From assembly GCF_003668575.1 (NCBI RefSeq), contig NZ_RCVZ01000011.1:1-64000 (forward strand): a DNA stretch of 64,000 nucleotides, read 5' to 3'. Below are positions 1 to 11,508 of this stretch, piece by piece. Source of the DNA: Falsibacillus albus (lineage in GTDB: Bacteria > Bacillota > Bacilli > Bacillales > DSM-25281). The translations under genes were made by a program, and so were the position numbers. Every line of letters begins with the position of its first letter. Position 1 is the stretch's first letter. The notes under the pieces were generated by a model. The model ran no database searches. It was not told the DNA's origin and saw only the letters and a list, made by a program, of their open reading frames with translations.

Positions 1-59
1 TAAAATAAAAATTGAATTAACGTTGACGTTTGTTTTGTTCAGTTTTCAAAGATCAATTT

Positions 60-120
60 CGCTGTCGCTCATCTGCGACTTTAATAATATAACACGGTCC
101 CAATAAAGGTGTCAACGTTT
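60..120 (-). promoter_or_regulatory. rRNA operon promoter (rrn, reading out of the window)
   Basis: Read on the minus strand there is a perfect -35 TTGACA (110-115) and a -10 TATATT (86-91) with an 18-nt spacer (or TTATAT with 17), preceded by TG. It is followed by the AAAGTCGC stretch typical of Bacillus rRNA P2 start regions. Downstream, at about 25-55, comes a TTGAAAACTGAACAAAA-like leader, the usual antiterminator-type leader upstream of Bacillus 16S rRNA. The order gyrA then rrn matches B. subtilis rrnO. The 16S gene itself would begin left of position 1 and is not visible. Confidence 0.85.
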
Positions 121-221
121 TTCCTAAATTAATTTCATTTTATTTTTCATAGAGTTTTAGACTTATTTAAATCTACTAATAATAAGGCTTTGAAATACCG
201 ATACAGTAGTTTTCAAAATTG

Positions 222-247
222 AAAAACAGCCCAGCAAGGGACTGTCA
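222..247 (-). terminator. Terminator after the HD-GYP-like gene
   Basis: On the minus strand an ACAG(T)CCC / GGGCTGT hairpin with a short loop and one bulged base is followed by TTTTTC, a few bases after the stop codon at 253. It separates this gene from the rRNA promoter. Confidence 0.55.
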
Positions 248-252
248 TACGG

Positions 253-1353
253 TCAATGAAGGATATCTTCGATATGAAGGCTTCTTTGCTTTACAAGGTC
301 CACAATGTCTCCGTTCTGCTCTAGCTTTACCAACGGCCTTGTCAACGAATCTGATTTCGTAAATAATACACTTCCTATTTCCCCGTTGGACAAAACCACC
401 CTTGTCCCGATGGAAAGATTTCCGATGATGGATAGTAGACTTTTAACGACAGATATATCAAATTGCCCGAAGCTGTCCTCCTTGATCATCTCCAGTACTT
501 TAAAAGGGGATTGCTTACTTCGATAGACCCGTTGGGAGGTCATAGCATGATAAACATCAGCCACTGCTATAATTCTAGAAATTTCATGTATCTTATCTAT
601 TTTTTCTCCTGCAGGGTATCCGGTTCCGTCCAGGCGTTCATGGTGCTGATAAATGGCCAGTTTGATTTCCTGCTTAAGCAACGGGGTGTCTTTGATCATT
701 TTATAGCTGTTCAGCGTGTGCTGCTTGATCTCTTCATACTCACGCTGTAATAATGTTGTTTTTTTGAAAAGGATGGTGGGGCTGATTTTGGACATTCCAC
801 AATCACTCAAAACACCCCCGAGGGCAACTTGATTATATACGCCTTTTTCATAGCCTAGTTTTTTGGCCAATACGGCACTCAATAAACCAACCGCAATGGA
901 ATGGTGATAGAAATATTCTTCCTGTGAGGAATAGTGGTGAATTTCATATAGTTTGTCAGTATCTTCGATTACTTTCTCCAGGAGCGGCATGACTATGGAG
1001 CGTATATTTGCAATATCCACACTGCCTCCGGATTGCCATTTCGTAAATTCAATTTTGAATTCTTGGATGGATTTTAAATAGAGCTCGATAAATTCAGGCT
1101 GTGCTTCCTTTCCATCTCGTGAAGTGGAAGAGGATTGATTGTTCGGCTCTTCAGTGCCGTTCCTTGGTTTGAATAAATCGCCATTGACCAAAGTTCTTTC
1201 TATATGTACTTCTTCAATGGAGAAATCTTTTAACACATTGATATGAAGTTCAGATAATATCGTTTTTTTGGCGATGATCGGGAAGCTTGTCATGCCAAAT
1301 ACTTCTTTTTCGAGAATGCACCCTTCTTTCAGTTCGTTTACATTGACCCGCAA
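253..1353 (-). CDS. HD-GYP-like domain protein with a degenerate HD motif
   Basis: The 366-residue product has an N-terminal region typical of Bacillus HD-GYP proteins (begins RVNVNELKEGC) and a C-terminal HD-GYP domain (about 150-320). The GYP signature is intact (HHERLDGTGYP), as is a downstream VADVYHAMTSQRVYR block. Where active enzymes have LHDIGK this protein reads LSDCGM, so the metal-binding histidine is replaced by serine. The family hydrolyses cyclic di-GMP, but this copy may be inactive or a binding/regulatory protein. A TTG start at 1353 is chosen because AGGGG lies 8 nt before it; a GTG at 1362 abuts that SD and is less likely. It sits downstream of gyrA, separated by a terminator. 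Confidence 0.8.
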   Translation of the reverse strand: MRVNVNELKEGCILEKEVFGMTSFPIIAKKTILSELHINVLKDFSIEEVHIERTLVNGDLFKPRNGTEEPNNQSSSTSRDGKEAQPEFIELYLKSIQEFKIEFTKWQSGGSVDIANIRSIVMPLLEKVIEDTDKLYEIHHYSSQEEYFYHHSIAVGLLSAVLAKKLGYEKGVYNQVALGGVLSDCGMSKISPTILFKKTTLLQREYEEIKQHTLNSYKMIKDTPLLKQEIKLAIYQHHERLDGTGYPAGEKIDKIHEISRIIAVADVYHAMTSQRVYRSKQSPFKVLEMIKEDSFGQFDISVVKSLLSIIGNLSIGTRVVLSNGEIGSVLFTKSDSLTRPLVKLEQNGDIVDLVKQRSLHIEDILH

Positions 1354-1400
1354 ATTGTCCACCCCTGTGAAAAATGACTTATATTTTTCTTTATATTACC

Positions 1401-1434
1401 AAAAAAGAGGCGCCAATGGCGCCTCTTTTTTTTA
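1401..1434 (-). terminator. gyrA terminator
   Basis: A perfect 8-bp stem GAGGCGCC / GGCGCCTC with a 3-nt loop (1407-1425) is flanked by A and T runs. It lies directly after the gyrA stop on the minus strand and could work in both directions. Confidence 0.9.
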
Positions 1435-3945
1435 TTCTTCGGATTCATTGTCATTTTCAATTGTTTCTTCGTTTTGATCGAAGCCGTCCTCTTCTTCATC
1501 GGCTTGATCCATTTCTTCCTCTTTTTCGACTTTCGCCACTGTTGCGACGTAGCCTTCTTCGTCCAAACGGATCAGACGCACACCTTGCGTGTTTCTTCCC
1601 ATTTGGGAAATATCGCTTACTGCCATGCGGATCAGTACTCCATTTGCTGTAATCAGCATCAAGTCTTCTTCGCCGGAGACAGTTTTTACAGCGACGACTG
1701 CTCCATTTTTCTCAGTGATGTTACAGGTTTTCAGACCTTTTCCACCTCGTGTTTGGATTCGGTATTCACCTGCAGGTGTCCGCTTACCATAGCCATTTCG
1801 TGTGACGATAAGGACATCGTTTTCCTCTTCAAGGATTTCCATGCCGACGACTTCATCATCATCGGTCAATGTAATCCCTTTGACGCCCGTTGCAGTACGG
1901 CCCATCGAGCGGACATTCGTTTCAGGGAATCGAATGAGCAATCCGTTTTTCGTTCCGATGATCATATCCTTTTCGCCATCGGTCAGCTTGACGGAAATCA
2001 ATTCATCTTCTTCACGGATATTGATCGCGATCAATCCGTTCGTCCTGATATTGGCAAAGTCCGTAACAGGAGTACGTTTTGAAATCCCTTGCTTCGTCGT
2101 GAAGAACAAGAACCAATCCTCTACAAATTCTTCAACGCGGATAATGGTGTTCACCCATTCATCCTGATCGACGCCAAGCATATTGATAATCGGAATTCCT
2201 TTTGCCGTACGGCTGTATTCAGGAATTTCATATCCTTTTGCCTTGTATACTTTCCCTTTATTCGTAAAGAAGAGAATGGTGTCATGGGTTGATGTTGTCA
2301 AGAGATGTTCGACGAAGTCATTCTCGTTCGTCCCCATGCCCTGTACACCGCGGCCGCCGCGTTTTTGGCTGCGGTAAGTCGATAATGGCAGCCTTTTGAT
2401 GTAGCCATTATGCGTGAGGGTCACCACAATATTTTCACGAGGGATCAGATCCTCATCTTCAATTTGATCAAGGCCGGCAGCTGTAATTTCAGTCCTGCGC
2501 TTGTCATCGAAACGATCCTTGATTTCAATTAATTCTTCACGGATGATTTCAAGGACTTTTTCTTCATCAGCCAAGATTGCTCTTAATTCAGCAATCAATT
2601 GGACAAGGGCGTTATATTCTTCTTCAATCTTTTCCCTTTCCAAACCTGTCAAGCGCTGAAGTCGCATATCAAGGATGGCCTGTGCTTGTTTTTCTGAAAG
2701 TGAGAAGCGTTCCATCAATCCTTCACGGGCTATCTCGGTTGTTTGAGAGCCCCTGATCAAGGCAATGATCTCGTCGATATGGTCCAGGGCGATTCGCAGC
2801 CCTTCCAAAATATGAGCCCTTGCTTCTGCTTTCTTTAATTCGAATTCGGTTCTTCTGCGGATGATCACTTTTTGATGATCCAAGTAATGCACTAAACATT
2901 GCTTGAGGTTCAAAACCTTCGGCTGACCATCGACCAGGGCAAGAAGGTTGATCCCGAAGCTTGTTTGAAGTGCCGTCTGTTTATATAGATTATTTAAAAG
3001 GACATTGGCATTCGCATCCTTGCGGACCTCGATTACGACGCGCATCCCGTTGCGGTCTGATTCATCGCGTAAATCGGTGATGCCGTCGATTTTTTTATCG
3101 CGTACAAGCTCTGCGATCTTTTCAATGAGCTTCGCTTTATTGACTTGGTATGGAAGTTCATGAATCAGAATGGTTTCTTTTCCATTCGCTTTTTGTTCAA
3201 TTTCTACTTTGGCGCGAAGTGTAATCGATCCCTTTCCTGACTCATAGGCACGGCGGATCCCGCTGCGTCCCATGATCAAACCGGCCGTCGGGAAATCAGG
3301 GCCAGGAATGATATCCATCAGTTCCTGAATGGTCATTTCCGGATCCTTGCTGACTGCCAGAACACCGTCGATGACTTCACCTAGCTGGTGCGGAGGGATA
3401 TTCGTCGCCATTCCCACCGCGATTCCGGATGATCCATTCACCAAAAGGTTTGGGAATCGAGAAGGAAGCACAACCGGTTCACGTTCCGAACCATCATAGT
3501 TATCTTTATAGTCGATTGTGTCCTTGTTGATGTCACGGATCAATTCCATAGCGATTTTGGACATTCTTGCTTCCGTGTAACGCATAGCAGCAGCTGCGTC
3601 GCCATCGACCGAACCAAAGTTCCCATGTCCGTCCACCAGCATGTAGCGATAGTTGAAATCCTGCGCCATCCGAACCATCGTGTCATAAACCGCGGAATCT
3701 CCATGTGGATGGTATTTCCCGATGACTTCACCGACGATACGGGCTGATTTTTTATAAGGCTTATCCGATGTCATGCCCAAATCGTTCATTGCATATAAAA
3801 TACGGCGGTGAACAGGCTTCAAACCATCACGTACGTCCGGCAGTGCACGAGAAACGATGACGCTCATTGCGTAATCCAAGAAGGATGAACGCATTTCCTG
3901 GCTTATATTAATCTCGTTTACTCTAGAATTAGGCGTTTCAGCCAT
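1432..3945 (-). CDS. gyrA: DNA gyrase subunit A
   Basis: This is the 837-residue breakage-reunion subunit of DNA gyrase, an A2B2 type II topoisomerase that introduces negative supercoils. The N-terminal winged-helix/tower region contains the active-site tyrosine in [10 protein letters not shown] (about residue 123). The quinolone-determining region reads [15 protein letters not shown], a wild-type-like sequence with Ser at the usual resistance position. The C-terminal beta-pinwheel includes the GyrA box QRGGRGVQG, and the tail is very acidic. The ATG start has an excellent SD (AAAGGAGGT, 8 nt upstream). It lies downstream of gyrB, separated by about 107 nt that hold a hairpin, and ends in a strong terminator. 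Confidence 0.98.
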   Translation of the reverse strand: MAETPNSRVNEINISQEMRSSFLDYAMSVIVSRALPDVRDGLKPVHRRILYAMNDLGMTSDKPYKKSARIVGEVIGKYHPHGDSAVYDTMVRMAQDFNYRYMLVDGHGNFGSVDGDAAAAMRYTEARMSKIAMELIRDINKDTIDYKDNYDGSEREPVVLPSRFPNLLVNGSSGIAVGMATNIPPHQLGEVIDGVLAVSKDPEMTIQELMDIIPGPDFPTAGLIMGRSGIRRAYESGKGSITLRAKVEIEQKANGKETILIHELPYQVNKAKLIEKIAELVRDKKIDGITDLRDESDRNGMRVVIEVRKDANANVLLNNLYKQTALQTSFGINLLALVDGQPKVLNLKQCLVHYLDHQKVIIRRRTEFELKKAEARAHILEGLRIALDHIDEIIALIRGSQTTEIAREGLMERFSLSEKQAQAILDMRLQRLTGLEREKIEEEYNALVQLIAELRAILADEEKVLEIIREELIEIKDRFDDKRRTEITAAGLDQIEDEDLIPRENIVVTLTHNGYIKRLPLSTYRSQKRGGRGVQGMGTNENDFVEHLLTTSTHDTILFFTNKGKVYKAKGYEIPEYSRTAKGIPIINMLGVDQDEWVNTIIRVEEFVEDWFLFFTTKQGISKRTPVTDFANIRTNGLIAINIREEDELISVKLTDGEKDMIIGTKNGLLIRFPETNVRSMGRTATGVKGITLTDDDEVVGMEILEEENDVLIVTRNGYGKRTPAGEYRIQTRGGKGLKTCNITEKNGAVVAVKTVSGEEDLMLITANGVLIRMAVSDISQMGRNTQGVRLIRLDEEGYVATVAKVEKEEEMDQADEEEDGFDQNEETIENDNESEE

Positions 3946-3998
3946 AGTTGTGACCTCCTTTGCTTAAGAAAATAAGCATTCTGCAATAATATGTAAAC

Positions 3999-4044
3999 AC
4001 AGGATAGATTCTCAGCATCAACCTGATTTCATCATCTATCCTGT
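3999..4044 (-). other. Hairpin between gyrB and gyrA
   Basis: An 11-bp inverted repeat (ACAGGATAGAT at 3999-4009, ATCTATCCTGT at 4034-4044) lies in the gyrB-gyrA gap. It has no T run on the gyrA side, so it is not an obvious terminator. It may stabilise or process the gyrB-gyrA transcript. Confidence 0.5.
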
Positions 4045-4052
4045 TAACATTT

Positions 4053-6074
<2,022 letters not shown>

Positions 6075-6120
6075 CTATGGTTAATTTGGTAAATAGTGAA
6101 TGGGACGCAGCACATCAAAC

Positions 6121-6372
6121 TTATCGAATATGCTGTTCGCTCCATTTGAGCGATCTTTTTTTCAATGTGCCTGAAGCCAACGGTGAAAGGTAAATTTCTT
6201 TACTCGTGATCACTAAAGATTTATAGGATTTCTTCGCAAGATTTTGGACCGCCTGTCCTTTTTCTTCAAGAAATTGTTTGATATCTTCAGATGCCTGTAC
6301 AGAATCTTTATCAAGTATGGCAATGATTTCATCCGTCCGAACCATAACATCCTCGCCAACATGAACATACAT
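6121..6372 (-). CDS. remB: Extracellular matrix regulator RemB (DUF370)
   Basis: The 83-residue protein begins MYVHVGEDVMVRTDEIIAIL, typical of the DUF370 family. In B. subtilis, RemB (YaaB) occupies the same position between recF and gyrB and influences matrix-gene expression; its RemA paralogue is a DNA-binding regulator. The ATG start is preceded by GAGGTG at a good distance. It starts 11 nt after the recF stop, so it is probably translated from the recF-gyr transcript. Confidence 0.9.
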   Translation of the reverse strand: MYVHVGEDVMVRTDEIIAILDKDSVQASEDIKQFLEEKGQAVQNLAKKSYKSLVITSKEIYLSPLASGTLKKRSLKWSEQHIR

Positions 6373-6383
6373 AGTCTTTCACC

Positions 6384-7502
6384 TCATTTCACCTGCTCCA
6401 TCACACCGGTTTCAACTGAATAAGTTGCCGCTTCCTTTAGGGTCTGGTGATCGATTCCATCTACACTTGTAGTCGTGACGAAGGTTTGCACCCTTCCTTG
6501 GATGGTATTCAATAAATGTGATTGTCTGAAATCATCCAGTTCGGATAACACATCATCCAATAAAAGAATCGGGTACTCCCTGATTTCTTCATGAATAAGT
6601 TCAATTTCAGCAAGCTTCACAGATAAGGCAGTCGTTCGCTGCTGCCCCTGTGAACCGAAAGTTTGCACATCTCGGTCATTCACAAAAAACTGCAAATCGT
6701 CCCGATGCGGGCCGACCAGTGTAACTCCGCGATCGATTTCCCTTTTCCGGACGGCAGAAAATTTCTCTTCAAATACTCTTACCATTGTCGACCAATCACT
6801 CTCTTCTGATACATCAAGTGAAGGTTTATATTGGATTTTCAGCGTTTCGAGGTTCCTTGAAATCCCGGAATGAATCGGTTTCGCCCAATTTTCCAGCATC
6901 TGGATGAACTCAAACCGCTTTAATATAATTTTTGCCGCCACTTGGATGAATTGGTCGGTCAATACATCCAGCATCGTTTCATCCTTCTGCTTTTGCATTT
7001 GAAGAGCTTTTAAATAATGGTTCCGCTGCTGAAGGATTTTTTGATACTGACTGATATCGTGTAAATAAACAGGGGAAACCTGGCCAATTTCCATATCAAT
7101 AAACCGGCGTCTCACTTGAGGGCTGCCTTTTACTAAATGGAGGTCCTCGGGAGCAAACATCACGACGTTCATATTCCCGACATATTGGCTTAATTTCTGC
7201 TGTTCAATATGATTGCATTTTGCTTTTTTCCCTTTTTTTGAAATGACTAGTTCCAAAGGGAGGGAGTTGTTGTTTTTTTGGATCCTCCCTTTTATTTTAG
7301 CATATTCCTCATCCCAGCGGATTAAATCTTTGTCATTTGATGTCCTGTGGGATTTTGCCATCGCCAAGACATAGATGGCTTCCATCACGTTCGTCTTTCC
7401 TTGAGCATTTTCTCCCAATATGACATTGACTTTGTTCTCGAAGGTTGCATCGAGGCTTTCATAGTTTCGATAATTTTTCAGCTGTAAATCTTTAATATAC
7501 AT
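6384..7502 (-). CDS. recF: DNA replication and repair protein RecF
   Basis: This is a 372-residue SMC-like ABC ATPase that helps load RecA onto gapped single-stranded DNA with RecO and RecR. The Walker A is GENAQGKT (about residues 30-37), and the signature and Walker B region reads GSQGQQRT then [11 protein letters not shown] near the C-terminus. An intervening helical region of about 100-240 completes the family length. It starts 19 nt after the yaaA stop and belongs to the dnaN-side operon. Confidence 0.97.
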   Translation of the reverse strand: MYIKDLQLKNYRNYESLDATFENKVNVILGENAQGKTNVMEAIYVLAMAKSHRTSNDKDLIRWDEEYAKIKGRIQKNNNSLPLELVISKKGKKAKCNHIEQQKLSQYVGNMNVVMFAPEDLHLVKGSPQVRRRFIDMEIGQVSPVYLHDISQYQKILQQRNHYLKALQMQKQKDETMLDVLTDQFIQVAAKIILKRFEFIQMLENWAKPIHSGISRNLETLKIQYKPSLDVSEESDWSTMVRVFEEKFSAVRKREIDRGVTLVGPHRDDLQFFVNDRDVQTFGSQGQQRTTALSVKLAEIELIHEEIREYPILLLDDVLSELDDFRQSHLLNTIQGRVQTFVTTTSVDGIDHQTLKEAATYSVETGVMEQVK

Positions 7503-7521
7503 GAGGTAACATCCTTTAGAT

Positions 7522-7737
7522 TTACTCAGTGATTACAAACGTTCCGGCATCGGGAATGTATACTTCGTCCCCGACCTTTAGTTTTCTTCCTCTTCGCTGA
7601 TCCTGTTCGCCGTTAATAAACACTTCATATTCACTCAAGAACCACTTTGCCATTCCGCCTGATTGAATGATTTCCGCCAGTTTAAGGAATTGGCCGAGCG
7701 TAATGATTTCCGTTTCGATCTTTACGTTCTGTTTCAC
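7522..7737 (-). CDS. yaaA: S4-domain RNA-binding protein YaaA
   Basis: The 71-residue protein is essentially one S4 RNA-binding fold: [31 protein letters not shown], with a basic stretch [14 protein letters not shown]. YaaA-type proteins sit between dnaN and recF in Bacillus and have been linked to large-subunit ribosome assembly. The start is GTG (7735-7737) with only a weak AAAGAGTGAG upstream. The bases around the start resemble half of a parS palindrome, but only on one side. Confidence 0.9.
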   Translation of the reverse strand: MKQNVKIETEIITLGQFLKLAEIIQSGGMAKWFLSEYEVFINGEQDQRRGRKLKVGDEVYIPDAGTFVITE

Positions 7738-7840
7738 GTTCTCACTCTTTCTTTTATAGTCTCTAATATTTTATTTTACTAAATGTTTATACCTAATACA
7801 AAGCATTCCTGAAATAAGGATCTTTTCGTAAAAATCTTAT

Positions 7841-7849
7841 TTATCCACA
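7841..7849 (+). promoter_or_regulatory. Isolated perfect DnaA box upstream of yaaA
   Basis: A perfect TTATCCACA lies in the dnaN-yaaA gap, about 100 nt upstream of the yaaA start. It may couple yaaA-recF-gyr transcription to DnaA, or belong to the wider set of origin boxes. Confidence 0.7.
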
Positions 7850-7903
7850 GTAAAAATAACAATTTTTGATCATCCAGCTTTATTGGATTGGCAGCATAAA
7901 ATA

Positions 7904-7950
7904 AAAAAGACTGACTCATTGGAGCTCGTCATGGCTGAGTCAGTCTTTTT
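7904..7950 (-). terminator. dnaN terminator (bidirectional-looking)
   Basis: A GACTGACTCA / TGAGTCAGTC stem is flanked by A and T runs. It begins 4 nt after the dnaN stop and separates dnaA-dnaN from yaaA-recF. Confidence 0.85.
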
Positions 7951-7953
7951 CTT

Positions 7954-9090
7954 CTAGTAAGTCCTTACAGGTAAGATTAGCTGCAAGATGGAGTCATCAT
8001 GTACAGGACGGATGATGAATGGTCTCATCGCACCTGTGAAATCGATTCTGATTTCAGTGCCTTCCAATGCCTTTAAAGCATCCATCATATATTTTGCACT
8101 GAATGAAATCTTCAAATCTTCGCCATTGATGGATTGGCTTTGAACCTCTTCTATTACCTTTCCGATTTCTGGGGAATTAGAGGAAATCTCCACGACTCCC
8201 GCTTCCAGCGTGCTGAATTTTACGACATTGTTTCTTCCTTCACGCGCAAGCAATGAGGCACGATCGATTGCCTGCAAGAATTCCTTCGAGTTAAGCACCA
8301 ATTCAGTCTTGCTTTCATTCGGGATCAAGCGGCTCGTATCGGGATAGTTTCCTTCCAGCAATCTGGAGAAGAATAGCAGATGTTTTGCTTTAAAGAGAAC
8401 TTGATTGTCAGTGATGACAATTTCAACCGCTTCATTTGTATCATCAAGGATTTTACTTAATTCATTTAAGCTTTTCCCTGGGATTACCACATTATAGTGT
8501 GCTTCGTTTTCTGTTTCGATGACCGCACTCCTCATTGCCAGACGGTGGCTGTCTGTTGCAATACAGGAAAGTTTGCCATTTTCAACCTTCCAGTTTACAC
8601 CTGTCAAGATTGGGCGTGTTTCTGAGGTGGACACTGCAAAAACGGTTTGACGAATCAATGTTTTCAAAAGATCTGTAGGGACTTTGAAAATATTTTCTTC
8701 CGAGATTTGCGGAAGGTGTGGATATTCTTCAGGATCTAAACCATTTAAATTAAATTCTGCTTTCCCTGATCGAATCACAGTTTGAAAATGATTGATCACT
8801 TCGATTTCAACTACATCCTTTGGCAGCTTCTTTACGATTTCACTAAAGAATTTCGCTTGCAAAACGATTCCGCCAGTTTGTTTGATTTCAACAATTTCAT
8901 CTCCTTCTTCCTCTTTCGGAATGAAAGATTCAATGGAAATATCTGAGTCGCTTCCTGTCAAAGTGACACCTTCATTTGTAGCGACGACTTTGATTCCTGT
9001 CAAAATGGGAATCGTTGTTCTGGAAGTGACAGCTTTTAAAACATCTTGGACACTTTCTACCAACCGATCTCTTTGAATGATAAATTTCAT
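7954..9090 (-). CDS. dnaN: DNA polymerase III beta sliding clamp
   Basis: The 378-residue protein is the usual length for Bacillus beta clamp. It forms a dimeric ring of three similar domains per monomer that tethers polymerases and repair factors to DNA. Recognisable parts include the N-terminal MKFIIQRDRLVESVQDV, the GVNWKVENGKLSCIATDSHRLAM core and the C-terminal FIIRPVHDDSILQLILPVRTY. The ATG start has GGGAGG 6-7 nt upstream. It follows dnaA with a 203-nt gap that holds the unwinding region. Confidence 0.98.
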   Translation of the reverse strand: MKFIIQRDRLVESVQDVLKAVTSRTTIPILTGIKVVATNEGVTLTGSDSDISIESFIPKEEEGDEIVEIKQTGGIVLQAKFFSEIVKKLPKDVVEIEVINHFQTVIRSGKAEFNLNGLDPEEYPHLPQISEENIFKVPTDLLKTLIRQTVFAVSTSETRPILTGVNWKVENGKLSCIATDSHRLAMRSAVIETENEAHYNVVIPGKSLNELSKILDDTNEAVEIVITDNQVLFKAKHLLFFSRLLEGNYPDTSRLIPNESKTELVLNSKEFLQAIDRASLLAREGRNNVVKFSTLEAGVVEISSNSPEIGKVIEEVQSQSINGEDLKISFSAKYMMDALKALEGTEIRIDFTGAMRPFIIRPVHDDSILQLILPVRTY

Positions 9091-9126
9091 GTTTTTTCCT
9101 CCCGTTTATGCATATTCACGAAACAT

Positions 9127-9194
9127 GAATCATATATTAATAATTTATAAAAAAATAGTAGAAGTACTAGTAGGGCCTGTAGATATGTGGATAA
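9127..9194 (+). other. Origin unwinding element: AT-rich DUE, DnaA-trios, GC cluster, DnaA box
   Basis: In order on the plus strand: an AT-rich stretch (9127-9155); triplets TAG TAG AAG TAC TAG TAG (9156-9173), the DnaA-trio pattern; GGGCC (9173-9177); a degenerate box TGTAGATAT (9178-9186); and a perfect TGTGGATAA (9186-9194). In B. subtilis this arrangement forms the basal unwinding system where DnaA assembles on single-stranded DNA and helicase loads. Confidence 0.85.
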
Positions 9195-9269
9195 CTACAG
9201 AAAACGAACGCAAACACAGTCTATCCACATGTGGACAGACTGTGTGTAAGTCAATCAAAATTATTCACA
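9186..9269 (+). promoter_or_regulatory. DnaA boxes between dnaA and dnaN
   Basis: Boxes: TGTGGATAA 9186-9194 (perfect); CTATCCACA 9221-9229; TGTGGACAG 9230-9238, back to back with the previous one; TTATTCACA 9261-9269. These form the downstream (incC-like) half of a bipartite origin. Confidence 0.85.
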
Positions 9270-9293
9270 GTTTCCCACATGATAAAAAATGAA

Positions 9294-10640
9294 TTAACTT
9301 TTCAGAAGTTCCTGCAATTCTTTAATTCTCTTTTCCATTTGGGAATCTGATTGAATCAATTTCGATATCTTTTCATGTGCATGAATAACAGTCGTATGGT
9401 CGCGCCCACCAAATTCTTCACCGATCTTGGGCAAAGAAAAATCGGTCAGTTCACGAGAAAGATACATGGCAATTTGCCTTGGAAAAGCAACTGATTTTGT
9501 TCGTTTCTTTGCCTTGAAATCTTCCAGCCTCACGCTATATTGTTCTCCAACAATCTTTTGAATATCGTGGATCGTGATTACCCTTGGCTTTGCGCTTGGA
9601 ATGATATCCTTAAGAGCTTCTGCTGCCAAATCGGCATTGATATCTTTATTAATTAAGGATGAATAAGCAACAACACGTATAAGTGCACCTTCAAGTTCTC
9701 GAATATTCGTATCGATTTGGTTAGCTATATACAGCATTACTTCATTCGGGATATCCAGTCCTTCAGCTTTTGCTTTTTTACGCAAAATCGCGATCCGGGT
9801 CTCTAAATCCGGCGGCGTTATGTCTGTAATCAAGCCCCATTCAAAACGTGAACGCAGACGGTCCTCCAGCGTGGGGATTTCTTTAGGCGGCCGGTCACTT
9901 GAAATGACAATTTGCTTACTTTCTTCATGCAATGTATTAAATGTATGGAAAAATTCTTCCTGGGTCTGTTCTTTTCCAGCCAAGAATTGAATATCGTCTA
10001 TAAGCAGCACATCAACATTCCGATATTTATTGCGAAAATCAACCGCTTTGTTATCTCGGATCGAGTTAATGAATTCATTTGTGAATTTCTCTGATGAAAG
10101 GTAAACCACTTTAGCCGACGGGTTATGTTCAACGACGTAATGTCCGATGGCATGCATCAAGTGGGTTTTTCCCAGTCCTACTCCCCCATAAATGAATAGT
10201 GGATTATAGGCTTTTGCAGGCGCTTCAGCTACAGCCAGCGAGGCTGCATGGGCAAAACGGTTTCCGGAACCGATGACAAAGGTGTCAAACGTATATTTCG
10301 GATTGAGCATGTTCAGAGGCAAATCAGCTTGGTCTTCATCTTTTTTCACCTTTTTTGGAGGCAATGGAATATCAAATTCTTCTTCATCCTGATTTTGAGG
10401 AATAATGAATTTTATCTCCAGTTCCTCTCCGGTAATGTCGTAAAGAACACCGGCAATCAATTGCGAATAGCGCCCTTCCAGCCAATCTCTTGCAAACTCG
10501 TTTGGCGCTGTAATCACTAAGGAATCACCCTGGAGTGAATGAGCCTTTGTCGATTTCAGCCATGTATCAAAACTTGGTTTGCTGATTTTTTTCTCTATGT
10601 CTGCCAGCGCTTTGTTCCAAAGATCCGCAATATTCTCCAA
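9294..10640 (-). CDS. dnaA: Chromosomal replication initiator protein DnaA
   Basis: The 448-residue product is nearly colinear with B. subtilis DnaA. Domain I ([17 protein letters not shown]) binds helicase and regulators. AAA+ domain III has Walker A GGVGLGKT (about residue 150), LLIDDIQF and RSRFEWGL. Domain IV has the box-recognition signature [15 protein letters not shown]. The open frame extends 61 codons further upstream, but the true start is the TTG at 10638-10640: AAAGGAGGG lies 7 nt before it and the family N-terminus begins exactly there. A short inverted repeat (10669-10689) and many DnaA boxes precede it, consistent with autoregulation. Confidence 0.98.
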   Translation of the reverse strand: MENIADLWNKALADIEKKISKPSFDTWLKSTKAHSLQGDSLVITAPNEFARDWLEGRYSQLIAGVLYDITGEELEIKFIIPQNQDEEEFDIPLPPKKVKKDEDQADLPLNMLNPKYTFDTFVIGSGNRFAHAASLAVAEAPAKAYNPLFIYGGVGLGKTHLMHAIGHYVVEHNPSAKVVYLSSEKFTNEFINSIRDNKAVDFRNKYRNVDVLLIDDIQFLAGKEQTQEEFFHTFNTLHEESKQIVISSDRPPKEIPTLEDRLRSRFEWGLITDITPPDLETRIAILRKKAKAEGLDIPNEVMLYIANQIDTNIRELEGALIRVVAYSSLINKDINADLAAEALKDIIPSAKPRVITIHDIQKIVGEQYSVRLEDFKAKKRTKSVAFPRQIAMYLSRELTDFSLPKIGEEFGGRDHTTVIHAHEKISKLIQSDSQMEKRIKELQELLKS

Positions 10641-10668
10641 TATCAAACCCTCCTTTACATAAAAATAA

Positions 10669-10689
10669 ATTGTACAACCTTTGTACAAT
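10669..10689 (-). promoter_or_regulatory. Inverted repeat in the dnaA leader
   Basis: ATTGTACAA-CCT-TTGTACAAT has two 9-bp arms, each containing the palindrome TTGTACAA, with a 3-nt spacer. It lies about 12 nt upstream of the dnaA ribosome binding site, so it could be an operator or an mRNA hairpin. Confidence 0.55.
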
Positions 10690-10761
10690 AGCGAAATGTC
10701 TAGACGTATAAAAATACAATAATATAAATGTGGAAAACTATATAATAAGGAAAGTAATAGA

Positions 10762-11044
10762 TTTTCGACATCTTCCACCACTTGTGGACAACTTTTTCCA
10801 AAGGGAGTTGATAAACTGTCCACAAGATATCCACAATTTGTGGATAAATGAGTTATCCAGAACTTTATATTCAGAGTGAAAACACAATAATCATATCAAA
10901 TTATCCTAGCAGGTGCAATGTTTTTTAATCATTATCCACAACTCCCTTCCGCTGTGCAAAAAACTTTTCCACAAGTTATTGATATGTGAAAAACTTGTCA
11001 ATATGTGCTGTGGATAGTGAAAAACGTGTCGAAAACTATCCACA
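10762..11044 (+). other. oriC: oriC: DnaA-box cluster upstream of dnaA
   Basis: Perfect boxes: 10839-10847 (TGTGGATAA) and 10932-10940 (TTATCCACA). One-mismatch boxes: 10783-10791, 10827-10835, 10853-10861, 10965-10973, 11009-11017 and 11036-11044. A weaker CTGTCCACA is at 10816-10824. With the dnaA-dnaN boxes this makes the bipartite Bacillus-type origin. Two TGTCGAAAA sequences (10762-10770 reverse, 11027-11035) sit at its edges and resemble Spo0A boxes. Gene directions diverge here, as expected at an origin. Confidence 0.93.
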
Positions 11045-11235
11045 AAAAGAAAAGCGGAGTCGACTGTACAGGGGCGATGAGATTGAACTGAAGCGTTCGA
11101 GAAAACAGAAACACAAATTTCATGGTGATTCGAGAATTAATCTTCAAAATTTGCTTCGAGCTGTGTAAATTTAAAAATATCGATATCGATTTGGTGTTTT
11201 GAGAAGGCTGTGTTGTAAAAGATCTATTCATAGAA

Positions 11236-11320
11236 TGTGAATTGGAACAGAGGTGCGAGCCTCCGGCGGGATTAGTGGGACAGGAGAATAGCAAGCATCC
11301 TGCACTTAGGAAGAAAACAG
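11236..11320 (+). repeat. Dispersed Bacillus-type repeat (head portion)
   Basis: GTGAATTGGAACAGAGGTGCGAGCCTCCGG-like head followed by GCATCCTGCAC; related to copies at 12226, 19826 and 48698. Confidence 0.6.
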
Positions 11321-11508
11321 CCAGTAAGATGAAAACTTGCAAAAATAACAAAAAAACAGACAAAATGGAGGGAATAATTATAAAACATAAACATTGTCTG
11401 AAAAAAGCTCATATAAATTGGATCATCAAGCGTCATTGCCCCAAAGGAGAATGAAAATAATAGGAATAAGCGGTTAATTACCTATAAAACTTTTCATGTA
11501 GTAAATGT

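Noticed and set aside
1474-2082. 202-codon plus-strand frame opposite gyrA
   Set aside because: Lies entirely inside gyrA on the other strand, has no SD and no family pattern.
7719-7740. parS-like sequence at the yaaA start
   Set aside because: Only the left ten bases (TGTTTCACGT) fit; the right half does not match, so it is a half-site at best.
10641-10823. 61-codon N-terminal extension of DnaA
   Set aside because: No homology to DnaA, and the TTG at 10640 has a strong SD at ideal distance.
10998-11454. Short frames on both strands right of oriC (121 and 70 codons)
   Set aside because: They run across DnaA boxes and a dispersed repeat and have no ribosome site or recognisable domain.
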